Positions 17,558 to 25,777 of a DNA stretch of 64,000 nucleotides are shown here, piece by piece. Position numbers and translations under genes: made by a program. Numbering within the stretch: position 1 is the stretch's first letter; every line of letters starts with the position of its first letter. The DNA is from Actinomycetota bacterium (lineage in GTDB: Bacteria; Actinomycetota; Actinomycetes; S36-B12): positions 124,001 through 188,000 of the forward strand of contig JADKGE010000003.1 in NCBI GenBank assembly GCA_016717115.1, written 5' to 3'. Under the pieces are notes generated by a model that did not search any database, had not been told where the DNA came from, and worked only from the letters and a program-made list of their open reading frames with translations.

Positions 17558-18319
17558 TCAGGCGTTCCGGCGATGGTAGGTGGAGGTGGCGACGGCTATC
17601 CCGACAACGAGGATGCCGAGGCACCAGGCGAGGGCGATCCAGATGTCCGCGCTGACCGCCTGCTGGGTGAGCAGGTCGCGGAGGGAGTTGACGATGGGAG
17701 TCACCGGCTGGTTCTCAGCGAAGGCTCGCACCGGGCCGGGCATGGTCTCGGTGAGCACGAATGCCGAGCTGACGAACGGCAGCAGGATCAGCGGATAGGA
17801 GAAGGCACTCGCGCCGTCGACCGTCTTCGCGGCCAGGCCTGCGACGACAGCGAGCCAGGTCAGCGCAAGGGTGAACAACATCAGGATGCCGGCGATCTCA
17901 AGCCAGGCCAGCACCCCCGCCGCGGACCGAAATCCCATGAGCAGAGCCACGAGCACCACGACAACGATCGAGATGAGCGTGGCGACCACCGAGGTCAGCA
18001 CGTGCGCCCACAGCACGGACGACCGGGAGATCGGCATGGACTGGAAGCGCTCGAAGATGCCGCTCTTCTTGTCCATGAACAGGCGGAAGGCGGTGTAGGA
18101 GATGCTCGACGCGATCGTGATGACCAGTATGCCGGGCAGCAGGTAGTTCACGTATGCGTCGGACCCGGCATCGATGGAGCCGCCGAAGACGTAGACGAAC
18201 AGCAGCATGAAGGCGATGGGCATGAGCGTCGTGGTGATGATCGTGTCCGGGCTGCGTGCGATGTGTCGCAGGGAGCGTCCCGTCAGCAGGGCTGTGTCGC
18301 CCACGAAGTGACTGGCCAT
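17558..18319 (-). CDS. ABC-2 type transporter permease (DrrB-like)
   Basis: A 253-residue membrane protein of the ABC-2 family with about six hydrophobic segments and the typical entry RSLRHIARSPDTIITTTLMPIAFMLLFVYVFGG. ABC-2 permeases form exporters with a separately encoded ATPase. Its start lies nine bases after the stop of the ATPase gene, and the whole operon is headed by a PadR regulator. Export of a drug, lipid or other hydrophobic compound is the usual role for DrrAB-type pairs. The substrate is not knowable from sequence. Confidence 0.88.
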   Translation of the reverse strand: MASHFVGDTALLTGRSLRHIARSPDTIITTTLMPIAFMLLFVYVFGGSIDAGSDAYVNYLLPGILVITIASSISYTAFRLFMDKKSGIFERFQSMPISRSSVLWAHVLTSVVATLISIVVVVLVALLMGFRSAAGVLAWLEIAGILMLFTLALTWLAVVAGLAAKTVDGASAFSYPLILLPFVSSAFVLTETMPGPVRAFAENQPVTPIVNSLRDLLTQQAVSADIWIALAWCLGILVVGIAVATSTYHRRNA

Positions 18320-18328
18320 GTCCTCTCC

Positions 18329-19108
18329 TCAGGTGCTCGAATTGCCGGCGCCGACAACGGCGAGGAAGACGTCCTCCAGGCTCGGCTGCTTCTCGACGTA
18401 TTGGATCTCCACGGGTGGGAGGAGCCGCTTGAGCTCGGCGAGCGTCCCGTTCGCGATGATCGTGCCCTCGTGGAGGATCGCGATGCGGTCGGCCAGCTGC
18501 TCGGCCTCGTCGAGGTACTGCGTGGTCAGCAGCACGGTGGTGCCTTGTCCGGCGAGTTCCCTGATGCAGCTCCACACCTCCAGCCGGGACTGTGGGTCGA
18601 GTCCGGTCGTCGGCTCGTCGAGGAAGATCACCGGGGGATTCCCGATGAGGCTCATGGCGATGTCGAGCCGGCGACGCATGCCGCCCGAGTACGTCGCGAC
18701 CCGGCGCCCACCTGCGTCGGAGAGCTGGAAGCGGGCCAGCAGGTCATCCGCGATACGGCCGGCGACCTTCTGATGCCGCAGCCGGGCCATCAGCGCGAGG
18801 TTCTCGCGCCCGGTGAGGATCTCGTCGACGGCGGCGAACTGCCCGGTGAGGCTGATGGACTCCCGCACGCTGGCCGACTGGGTGAGGACGTCGAAGCCAG
18901 CGACGGTGGCCATGCCCGCATCGGCCTTGAGCAACGTGGACAGGATCCGCACGACCGTGGTCTTGCCGGCACCGTTGGAGCCGAGTAGGGCGAAGATGCT
19001 GCCTCGCGCCACGTCGAAGTCCACGCCGCGCAGCACGTGCACCTCCTGGAAGGACTTCTCCAGCGCCTGAACCTGCAGCGCGGGCGCAGCGATCGACTGG
19101 CTCGTCAT
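18329..19108 (-). CDS. ABC transporter ATP-binding protein (DrrA-like)
   Basis: A 259-residue ABC ATPase. Walker A reads GSNGAGKTT, the signature is YSGGMRRRLDIAMSL and Walker B is VIFLDEPTTGLD. The C-terminal tail (EKQPSLEDVFLAVVG) is the usual DrrA end. The open frame continues upstream to 19180, but ATG at 19108 overlaps the stop of the DUF1048 gene by ATGA and starts at the natural domain boundary. It powers the ABC-2 permease encoded next. Confidence 0.9.
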   Translation of the reverse strand: MTSQSIAAPALQVQALEKSFQEVHVLRGVDFDVARGSIFALLGSNGAGKTTVVRILSTLLKADAGMATVAGFDVLTQSASVRESISLTGQFAAVDEILTGRENLALMARLRHQKVAGRIADDLLARFQLSDAGGRRVATYSGGMRRRLDIAMSLIGNPPVIFLDEPTTGLDPQSRLEVWSCIRELAGQGTTVLLTTQYLDEAEQLADRIAILHEGTIIANGTLAELKRLLPPVEIQYVEKQPSLEDVFLAVVGAGNSST

Positions 19109-19482
19109 GAGTCGGCCTGCTGTCCTCGCTCCGCATCCTGGATCGCCTTGGTCAGGCGGGCGCGTTCCTTGTCGATCCACCGCTTGCCGGTGTACGCCTG
19201 AACGAACGCATCAGCGAACTCGACCGGATCCTCTCCGACGATCGCGCGCACAGGTGTTCCGTCCTCAGCCGCCCGCTCCCATAGATCGACGAAGTCGCCC
19301 ATCATCGTGAGGGACCCCTCCGCATCCATGACCGCGCCCCCGTTGTACATGAAGTACCTGTACAGCGCCCGTGCCGCAGCGGCGTACGGCTCGGGCAAGG
19401 CCTCCATGCGGCCCCGGTATTGCCTGTACCGCTTCTTCTGATCGAGCGACCCGGTAACAAGTTCGATCCACCTTGCGGCCAT
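19105..19482 (-). CDS. DUF1048 family protein
   Basis: A 125-residue protein of the DUF1048 family, recognised by the compact helical pattern KRYRQYRGRMEALPEPYAAAARALYRYF...WERAAEDGTPVRAIVGEDPVEFADAF. The family is commonly found in Gram-positives between a PadR repressor and an ABC exporter, exactly as here, and its biochemical role is undefined. AAGGAG nine bases before ATG 19482 sets the start. The gene overlaps the downstream ATPase gene by four bases and begins just after the PadR stop. Confidence 0.82.
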   Translation of the reverse strand: MAARWIELVTGSLDQKKRYRQYRGRMEALPEPYAAAARALYRYFMYNGGAVMDAEGSLTMMGDFVDLWERAAEDGTPVRAIVGEDPVEFADAFVQAYTGKRWIDKERARLTKAIQDAERGQQADS

Positions 19483-19483
19483 G

Positions 19484-19813
19484 TCAATTGTCTCCTTGGC
19501 GGAGCTGTTCGAGCTGCTCTGTGAGGAAGCTCCAGGTCCTCCAGAACTCTTCGAGGTATTCGCTTCCCTCAGCGTTGAGGGAGTAGACCTTGCGAGGCGG
19601 CCCCTTCTCGGACGGGACCTTCTCCACGTCGACGAGACCGCGCTGCTCGATCCTGATGAGCAGGGCGTAGACGGTCCCTTCGGCAATGTCGGAGAAGCCC
19701 TTCTCCCGCAGCCATGCCGTGATCTCGTAGCCGTACGCGGACCGGCCGGACAGGATCGCGAGAACGATGCCCTCCAGCGTCCCCTTGAGCATCTCCGTCA
19801 CCTGCTTGCCCAT
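19484..19813 (-). CDS. PadR family transcriptional regulator
   Basis: A 109-residue winged-helix repressor. The PadR core is clear: MLKGTLEGIVLAILSGRSAYGYEITAWLREKGFSDIAEGTVYALLIRIEQRGLVDVEKVPSEKGPPRKVYSLNAEG, followed by a C-terminal dimerisation helix. It is the first gene of a four-gene operon (PadR, DUF1048, ATPase, permease). A symmetric 44-bp element lies immediately upstream, so autorepression relieved by an exporter substrate is likely. Confidence 0.9.
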   Translation of the reverse strand: MGKQVTEMLKGTLEGIVLAILSGRSAYGYEITAWLREKGFSDIAEGTVYALLIRIEQRGLVDVEKVPSEKGPPRKVYSLNAEGSEYLEEFWRTWSFLTEQLEQLRQGDN

Positions 19814-19831
19814 AGAAAGCGCCCGCCTCTG

Positions 19832-19875
19832 CTACTCAGTGTTAGTGACTACCGGTAGATAGTAACACTGAATAG
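19832..19875. promoter_or_regulatory. Symmetric operator upstream of the PadR operon
   Basis: Two 13-bp arms (19832-19844 and 19863-19875, one mismatch, core CAGTGTTA/TAACACTG) flank a 10-bp palindrome CTACCGGTAG at 19849-19858. All three share the same centre at 19853.5. The element begins about 19 bases upstream of the PadR start codon and probably overlaps its promoter. This is the expected place for PadR autoregulation. Confidence 0.7.
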
Positions 19876-20035
19876 CGGGCTGAGCGCAACCCCGACTCGA
19901 CGCACGCCGAGTGCGGAGGCGCGAGAGGACGTCCCTGGTTGATCGAGTCCACACCAGTTCCTCGGCGATGCCGTGCTGGGTGGGTGATGGGTGGATAGGC
20001 TGCGCGGATCTCGAGCAGACAAGGGGAGGGACGAC

Positions 20036-20941
20036 ATGCTCTGGATCCCGGGCGGGTCCTTCCGCATGGGGTCGGATGCGCATTACCCGGAGGAGCCTCC
20101 GGCTCGCGTGGTCGAGGTCAGCGGCTTCTGGATGAGCCCGACCACCGTCACCAACATGGACTTCGCCCGGTTCGTCGAGCAGACCGGCTACGTCACCGTG
20201 GCGGAGCGACCCCTGGACCCGAGGGATTTCCCGGGTGCTCCGCAGGAGAATCTGGCGCCGGGCTCGATGGTCTTCACGGGGACGCCGGGGCCAGTCGATC
20301 TGCGGCATCTGAGCCAGTGGTGGACGTGGACGCCCGGGGCCTGTTGGCGAAGCCCGCAGGGGCCCAAGAGCGATGTCGCGCACCTTGGCAACCACCCCGT
20401 CGTCCATGTCGCGCACGAGGATGCGGCCGCCTACGCGGCGTGGGCCGGGCAGGGTCTGCCGACCGAGGCCCAGTGGGAGCGTGCTGCACGAGGTGGCCTC
20501 GATGGCGCCACCTACGTGTGGGGTGATGAGCCCGAGGCCCCCGGCGAGCGTCTCGCGCACCACTGGCACGGCGACTTCCCGTGGCGAGCTGACGCGGGCT
20601 ACGGCACGACCGCACCCGTCGATTCCTACCCCGCCAACGGCTATGGGCTGTTCCACATGGCCGGCAACGTCTGGGAGTGGACCGACGACTGGTACGTCGA
20701 GGCGAGATTCTCGGATTCGTCACCCTGCTGCGCTCCACGGGACCCCCGCGGGGGATCGGCCGAGGAGAGTCTCGACCCACGGCAGCCGCAGTTCCGCGTC
20801 CCCCGCAAGGTCATCAAGGGGGGCTCGTTCCTGTGCGCCGACTCCTACTGCATGCGGTACCGGCCCGCCGCCCGCCGTCCCCAGATGATCGACACCGGGA
20901 TGAGCCACATCGGCTTCCGCTGCGTAGGGACTGACGCATGA
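20036..20941 (+). CDS. Formylglycine-generating enzyme (sulfatase-modifying factor)
   Basis: A 301-residue FGE-sulfatase (SUMF1-type) protein. It oxidises the active-site Cys of type I sulfatases to formylglycine. Both catalytic cysteines are present, C267 and C272 in KGGSFLCADSYCMRYRPAARR, corresponding to human C336/C341. The fold landmarks IPGGSFRMGS, NMDFARFV, LPTEAQWERAARGG, YVWGDE and GNVWEWTDDWY are all in order. This distinguishes it from EgtB/PvdO relatives that lack the Cys pair. AGGGGAGGG before ATG 20036 sets the start, although the frame is open back to 19991. It has no signal peptide. Its client is presumably the CTAGR sulfatase at the window start. It overlaps a decayed LPG-synthase-TM gene. 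Confidence 0.92.
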   Translation: MLWIPGGSFRMGSDAHYPEEPPARVVEVSGFWMSPTTVTNMDFARFVEQTGYVTVAERPLDPRDFPGAPQENLAPGSMVFTGTPGPVDLRHLSQWWTWTPGACWRSPQGPKSDVAHLGNHPVVHVAHEDAAAYAAWAGQGLPTEAQWERAARGGLDGATYVWGDEPEAPGERLAHHWHGDFPWRADAGYGTTAPVDSYPANGYGLFHMAGNVWEWTDDWYVEARFSDSSPCCAPRDPRGGSAEESLDPRQPQFRVPRKVIKGGSFLCADSYCMRYRPAARRPQMIDTGMSHIGFRCVGTDA

Positions 20942-21087
20942 GTACCGGCGCACCCCCGCGTCCGGCCACTCGCGTTAGGGCGCATCGTCGGTGCCATCGA
21001 CTGGACCTCGGCGTGGACCGTGGTCCGGTAGCTGACACTGCCTGACGCGATCCTCCTGCCGCCGTGGACTCGGTTGGCACTCAGGTG
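20938..21087 (+). pseudogene. Remnant of an LPG-synthase-TM gene, paralogue of the gene at 1348
   Basis: An ATG at 20938 overlaps the FGE stop as ATGA. Its first codons (MSTGAPPRPATRVRAHR) align loosely with the start of the intact protein at 1348. After an apparent internal deletion and frame change, bases 20986-21058 match 1455-1527 at about 61 of 73 positions by hand count. They would encode VGAIDWTSAWTVVR, an amber stop in place of Gln, then LTLPDAILL. Similarity fades after 21087. No long frame survives, so this is a relic and not a gene. It shows that an FGE/LPG-synthase-TM pair once existed here, mirroring the sulfatase/LPG-synthase-TM pair at 1348. Confidence 0.8.
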
Positions 21088-21148
21088 CGGGGTAGCCTCG
21101 AATGAACGAACGTTCCCGGTTCGGCCGACAGCATGGGACGGAACGGTC

Positions 21149-22378
21149 ATGGCGGCGTCACGGATGACTCGGATCCTCGTAGCCGGAGCGGCAACGGCTG
21201 TCCTTCTGGCGGGAATGGGCGTGCCGGCCGCGCAAGCAGACACGTTTGTCGACGGGCAGGCGTTCGGACTGCACGTGCCCAAGATCGCCAATGGAGTTGT
21301 GCCGACGGTGTCCTACGGTGCCGTCCGGCTGTGGGATGCGGGCGTCTCGTGGGGTCAGATCGAGCAACATCGGGCGCAGTACTGGTGGGTGGGCATGGAT
21401 CGTGCCGTGCAGGCCGCGAACGCCCAGAACGCGCAGATCCTGTACGTGCTGGGATCCACACCGACGTGGGCTGCCTCGAAGAGGTCGCAGGGAACGTACC
21501 CGAACAAGGGAGCGGCATCGAATCCGCGGTACCTCTCCGACTGGCGGCGGTGGGTGACCGCCGTCGCCACCCGCTACGGACCGTCGATAGACGCGTACCA
21601 GATCTGGAACGAGGCCAACCTCACGACCTTCTGGCAGGGCACTCCGCGCCAGATGGCGCGCCTCACTCTCGAGGCGCAGCGGATCATCCACCGCCTCGAC
21701 CCGACGGCCAAGGTCGTGGCGGCCAGCAGCACGGTTCGGCTGCGGAGTGCCTTCACTCGGCTCTTCCCTGCGTACTTGCACGAACTGCGACGTGTCGGGT
21801 GGCCGGTCGACGTCTTCTCCGTCCACACGTACGGGCCCAGCACCTCGACCCCTGCGCTGCGCGCCACCTACGTGGCCCTGGCCCGGGCGGAGCTTCGCGC
21901 TGCTCACGCACCCGTCCGGCCGCTGTGGGACACCGAGGTGAACTACGGAATCAAGGGGCCGGGCTCCAAGTACCCAGACAAGGACATCGGGGGAACAAAG
22001 GCCGCCACGTACGTGGCGCAAACCTACCTGGACAGCGTGCGGCTGGGCGTCGCACGCACCTTCTGGTACTCGTGGTCGGCAAGGAACGATCTCCTTGGCA
22101 TCACGATGAACACGGGGTATCCGGGGTCGACGGCCTTCCAGACCACGCACGACTGGTTGGCCGACTCTCGCGTGAACTGCCGCGACCGCCACGTGCGGAT
22201 CTGCCGGATCAACCGTATGGGGATCCTGTCAATGGTGGCGTGGACGAGTTCGGGCCACACCGGCGCCGTCACGGTTCCCTACTACGCCACCCGTACCTGC
22301 GACGCACGAAACAGGTGCCAGGCGATCGCGCCGGGCACGCGCCTGCGCATCGGTCGGATGCCCCGCTGGTTCGGCTAG
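21149..22378 (+). CDS. Secreted glycoside hydrolase of clan GH-A type (GH39/GH5-like)
   Basis: A 409-residue exported TIM-barrel protein. A signal peptide covers about residues 1-32 (ending AAQA). The acid/base Glu is in YQIWNEANL and the nucleophile Glu in PLWDTEVNYG, the classic clan GH-A arrangement on strands 4 and 7. WYSWSARNDLLG fits the barrel end, and a Cys-rich beta-tail follows (CRDRHVRICRI, CDARNRC). The substrate is unclear; xylosidase, glucosidase or mannanase-like activity are all possible. ATG 21149 is preferred because it opens the signal peptide, although the frame extends to 21074. A hairpin follows the stop. Confidence 0.75.
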   Translation: MAASRMTRILVAGAATAVLLAGMGVPAAQADTFVDGQAFGLHVPKIANGVVPTVSYGAVRLWDAGVSWGQIEQHRAQYWWVGMDRAVQAANAQNAQILYVLGSTPTWAASKRSQGTYPNKGAASNPRYLSDWRRWVTAVATRYGPSIDAYQIWNEANLTTFWQGTPRQMARLTLEAQRIIHRLDPTAKVVAASSTVRLRSAFTRLFPAYLHELRRVGWPVDVFSVHTYGPSTSTPALRATYVALARAELRAAHAPVRPLWDTEVNYGIKGPGSKYPDKDIGGTKAATYVAQTYLDSVRLGVARTFWYSWSARNDLLGITMNTGYPGSTAFQTTHDWLADSRVNCRDRHVRICRINRMGILSMVAWTSSGHTGAVTVPYYATRTCDARNRCQAIAPGTRLRIGRMPRWFG

Positions 22379-22379
22379 T

Positions 22380-22401
22380 CCTGACCGACATCCCGGTCAG
22401 G
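22380..22401. terminator. Hairpin terminator candidate behind the secreted glycosidase
   Basis: A perfect 8-bp stem CCTGACCG/CGGTCAGG with a six-base loop begins two bases after the stop codon at 22378. No U-tract is seen, as is usual in this window. Confidence 0.55.
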
Positions 22402-22642
22402 CGGGCTCGCAGATCCCCGCCGTGAAGACGAGGGCGTTGTCTCCGTACGCGGCGATGGATTCCACCCTGGCGCTGTCGCCCTCGGCGGCCGACGAAGCCT
22501 CAGCCCACACCACGATGTAGGCGTTGTGCCCCTGTTCAGGCTCGCGCTGCCCACTTCCTTGCGTGACGGCTGAAGCCGGGCGTCCGGTCGTGAATGACGC
22601 ATCGGCGACCCCTCCCAGCACCGCGCGGTGCGCCTCTCTCAC
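22397..22642 (-). other. Doubtful short ORF or gene remnant in a 320-base gap
   Basis: The only candidate in the gap 22379-22701. The frame would encode up to 81 residues ending in HNAYIVVWAEASSAAEGDSARVESIAAYGDNALVFTAGICEPA, which looks protein-like, but no convincing start or ribosome site is visible. It may be the tail of a lost gene. I recognise no family. Confidence 0.25.
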
Positions 22643-22701
22643 ACCCCTTGCGCAGTTGTCCGCGAAATAGAGTCGACAGCGTCAGAACGTGGAGCGATGT
22701 C

Positions 22702-23070
22702 ATGAGCATGCGTGCTGGGCCAGACCAGGAAGGCGCTCCCGTCAGCCACGTGGCTGCACCCGCCCCGGCCGATGTGTCCGCGAGCCGAGGATGGCGATTG
22801 GCAGTGACGACGTCGGCGGTCCTCGTGCTGGTCCTGGCGTCAGTGGCGCTCGTCGCCGGGTGGCGAGGCGCCGATTCCGTCCTCCGTGTCATCCCTGACT
22901 ACTCCCCGCAGGCGCCCATCACGGCCGTCTGCCTGGCGTTGCTGGCGGGATGCGTCCTGCTCTCCCTCTGGCAGACCAGAACATGTACGAGGACAAGGCA
23001 CGACGGAAGGCGGCGCAGGCACGTCCCTGACCATGCTCGTACGGAGGACCCCGTTCGCCGGATTGCATGA
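22702..23070 (+). CDS. Short two-helix membrane protein, possibly the truncated N-terminus of a sensor
   Basis: A 122-residue frame preceded by GGAG. Two hydrophobic helices (about residues 33-53 and 72-92) flank a 20-residue loop with GADSVLRVIPDYSPQAPITAVCLALLAG. This W-x-x-x-D...P-x-x-P-x-TA layout is what one sees at the N-terminus of larger membrane-bound signalling proteins, ahead of PAS/GGDEF or kinase domains. Here the frame then degenerates into an Arg-rich tail and stops. I infer a truncated sensor relic. A genuine small membrane protein cannot be excluded. Confidence 0.4.
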   Translation: MSMRAGPDQEGAPVSHVAAPAPADVSASRGWRLAVTTSAVLVLVLASVALVAGWRGADSVLRVIPDYSPQAPITAVCLALLAGCVLLSLWQTRTCTRTRHDGRRRRHVPDHARTEDPVRRIA

Positions 23071-23273
23071 TTCGCTCGAAAGAGAGTCGGGACGCGCGAA
23101 GCGTGCTCAGTCACTGGGCCAGTCGACAGCTGGGATCCAGCCATCGTCGACGGTCGGTATCGGCATCTGTGGACTCGAGACGGTCGGCTGCTCACGGCAC
23201 CCCTGACACAGGCCCGACGGTAATGTTGCCGCGTCTCGCGAAGCAGGGCAGGACACTGACGAGAGGGCCACAG

Positions 23274-25724
23274 ATGAGTACCTCACGGCCGACGATCCCA
23301 TCCGTGCCGGGCGAGTTCTCGAACCTGGTGGAGACCCTCGACCTCGCGACGAAGGTCCGACTGCTCACCGGCGCGACCATGTTCACCCTCGAGCCCGAGC
23401 CCTCGATCGGCCTTGGCGAGCTGCGCTTCTCCGATGGGCCCACGGGCGTCCGCGGACTGAAGTTCAGCGGCGGTCGTATCGTGGCGCTGCTTCCGAACGC
23501 CACGCTGCTGGCGGCATCGTGGAGTCCCGAGCTGGCATACGAGGTAGGCGAGCTCCTGGCGGAGGAGGCCCTGGCACAGCGGATCCACGTCGTGCTCGGC
23601 CCGACCATCAATCTGCATCGTTCGCTGCTCGGCGGCCGGCTGTTCGAGGCCTACTCCGAGGATCCTCTGCTGACAGGAGTGCTGGCGGCGGCGTACGTCA
23701 ACGGCATGCAGAAGCACCGCGTGGGGGCGTGCCTGAAGCACCTCGTCGCCAACGAGTCGGAGACACTGCGCAACTCGATGAACAGCATCGTCGACGAGGC
23801 CACCTTGCGCGAGCTCTACCTGCTGCCGTTCGAGATCGCCGCAAGTGACAGCGACCCGTGGACGATGATGGCCGCCTACAACGACGTCAACGGGGTCCCC
23901 GCGACCGAGCAGGACCACGTGATCAACGAGGTCGTCAAAGGCGAATGGGACTACACCGGTCTGGTGATGTCGGACTGGTTCGCCACGAAGTCCGCCGCGC
24001 CCGCCGCCAACGGCGGGCTCGACCTGGTGATGCCGGGGCCGGCGGGCCCGTGGGGTGACGCCCTCGTCGCCGCGGTGGAGGCCGGCGAGGTCGACGAGGA
24101 GGTCATTGACGACCACCTTTACCGGCTTCTGGTGCTTGCCGATCGTGTCGGCGCGCTGGGTGCCGAGCGCGACTACCCCAGCGGCATCCCGGCCCCGGAC
24201 AGTGTCCTTCGACGTGACCAGCTGACGCGACTAGCCGCGGCGGGCATGACCGTGCTGACCAACCACGACGCGGTGCTCCCTCTGGACACGTCGCTGTCCA
24301 TCGCCCTGATCGGGCGTCACGCGACCGAGACATCGACCATGGGCGGGGGGTCTGCTTCGGTGAACGCTCCGTACCACGTGAGCGTGGCGGACGGCCTGGG
24401 CGCGCTCGTGGGCGACCGGATGACCGTGACCGACGGCGTGGAGGTGCGCACGAAGCCCATCCCGGCGCTATCGAGGTTCGTCAGCGATCCGCTGACCGGC
24501 GAGCCCGGAGTCGGCTTCACCTTGTTCGATGCCCATGGCGAGGTGATCGAGGAGCGCCACAGCCGCACCGGGAGCACGCTCGTCGGATTCGACGACGACA
24601 TCGGGGGGACCGTGGCGTCGGTGCGCGTGCGTGCCCGTGTCGTCGAGGGCGGCCGCCTCACCCTCGGGGTCATCGGAGTCGGTCACTGGATGCTGTCTGC
24701 GGCTGACCGCAGCGTCAGCCTGACCCTGCGACTGGCCGGCACGGGAGTCGGCGAGGAGATCATCGACCCTCCCCGCGCGACAGAGGAGTTTGACGTCGAC
24801 GCCGATGACATCGTCGAGGCGGTCATGACCGTCGACCCCACTGCCGTGAGCACGGGAGCGGTCGGACTGCTCGGCACGCTCGGGCTCGTGGTGACCCACG
24901 CACCACGCGATCCGGATCTCGTCATTCGGGAGGCCTGCGACGCGGCGGCCCGCGCCGACGTAGCCGTCGTCGTCGTCGGCCTCACCGACGAGCAGGAGAC
25001 CGAGGCCGCCGACAAGACCACGCTGGGCCTGCCTGGTCGTCAGGACGACCTCGTCGCGGCGGTCGCCGCGGCAGCCACGCGCACCGTCGTCGTCGTCAAC
25101 GCCGCGACACCGGTGCTGATGCCGTGGCTGGACGCCGTCGACGCGGTCCTCTGGGCAGGACTGCCCGGGCAGGAGGGCGGGCACGCCGTCGCGGCCGCGC
25201 TGCTCGGCAGCATCGAGCCTGCCGGTCGCCTCGTGACGACCTTCCCGGTCGCCGACGCCGCGACCCCGGCATGGTCCGTCGTGCCGGACGGACTGGACCT
25301 CGAGTATCGGGAGGGCACCTTCATCGGCTACCGCGGCCATCACGCGCAGCGGGCGCCGGCACCGGCGTTCTGGTTCGGCCATGGCCTCGGGTACAGCACA
25401 TGGGACTACGCCGCACCGCGCGCGACGGTGACGGAGCAGGAGGTGACCGTGGTCGTCGACGTCACCAACACCGGCCGCCGCTCCAGTCGCGAGGTGGTGC
25501 AGGTGTACTTCGAGCCGACGGACGCGACCCAGCCCATCCGGCTGGTCGGGTGGGACGCGGTCACGGCCGAACCGGGCGCCTCCGTCGAGGTCACTGTCCA
25601 CTGCGATCGCCGCATGTGGAGACGGTGGGACGTCGAATCGGACTCGTGGCGAATGCTGCCCGATGCCGGCCGCATCGTTGTCGCACGAGGGCTCGGCGAT
25701 GTGCGCGGCACGCTCGCCCTCTAG
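23274..25724 (+). CDS. Beta-glucosidase, glycoside hydrolase family 3
   Basis: An 816-residue GH3 enzyme with no signal peptide, so probably intracellular. The N-terminal barrel carries the nucleophile D234 in GLVMSDWFA and the substrate-binding KH in GACLKHLVANE. A (alpha/beta)6 sandwich, a PA14-like insert (about 400-530) and a C-terminal fibronectin-III-like domain (VVVDVTNTGRRSSREVVQVYFEP) complete the usual plan. It should release terminal beta-linked glucose or related sugars from oligosaccharides. AGAGGG precedes ATG 23274, while the frame extends to 23067 without a signal. It fits functionally with the cellobiose phosphorylase at 35738. Confidence 0.9.
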   Translation: MSTSRPTIPSVPGEFSNLVETLDLATKVRLLTGATMFTLEPEPSIGLGELRFSDGPTGVRGLKFSGGRIVALLPNATLLAASWSPELAYEVGELLAEEALAQRIHVVLGPTINLHRSLLGGRLFEAYSEDPLLTGVLAAAYVNGMQKHRVGACLKHLVANESETLRNSMNSIVDEATLRELYLLPFEIAASDSDPWTMMAAYNDVNGVPATEQDHVINEVVKGEWDYTGLVMSDWFATKSAAPAANGGLDLVMPGPAGPWGDALVAAVEAGEVDEEVIDDHLYRLLVLADRVGALGAERDYPSGIPAPDSVLRRDQLTRLAAAGMTVLTNHDAVLPLDTSLSIALIGRHATETSTMGGGSASVNAPYHVSVADGLGALVGDRMTVTDGVEVRTKPIPALSRFVSDPLTGEPGVGFTLFDAHGEVIEERHSRTGSTLVGFDDDIGGTVASVRVRARVVEGGRLTLGVIGVGHWMLSAADRSVSLTLRLAGTGVGEEIIDPPRATEEFDVDADDIVEAVMTVDPTAVSTGAVGLLGTLGLVVTHAPRDPDLVIREACDAAARADVAVVVVGLTDEQETEAADKTTLGLPGRQDDLVAAVAAAATRTVVVVNAATPVLMPWLDAVDAVLWAGLPGQEGGHAVAAALLGSIEPAGRLVTTFPVADAATPAWSVVPDGLDLEYREGTFIGYRGHHAQRAPAPAFWFGHGLGYSTWDYAAPRATVTEQEVTVVVDVTNTGRRSSREVVQVYFEPTDATQPIRLVGWDAVTAEPGASVEVTVHCDRRMWRRWDVESDSWRMLPDAGRIVVARGLGDVRGTLAL

Positions 25725-25777
25725 CCTGACGCACGAGCCTCGGCTCGCGTCATCGTCCGCGCCTGAGGGGACATGTG

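Noticed and set aside
19991..20035. Extended N-terminus for the formylglycine-generating enzyme
   Set aside because: The extra 15 residues are Arg/Asp-rich and follow no ribosome site. AGGGGAGGG points to ATG 20036.
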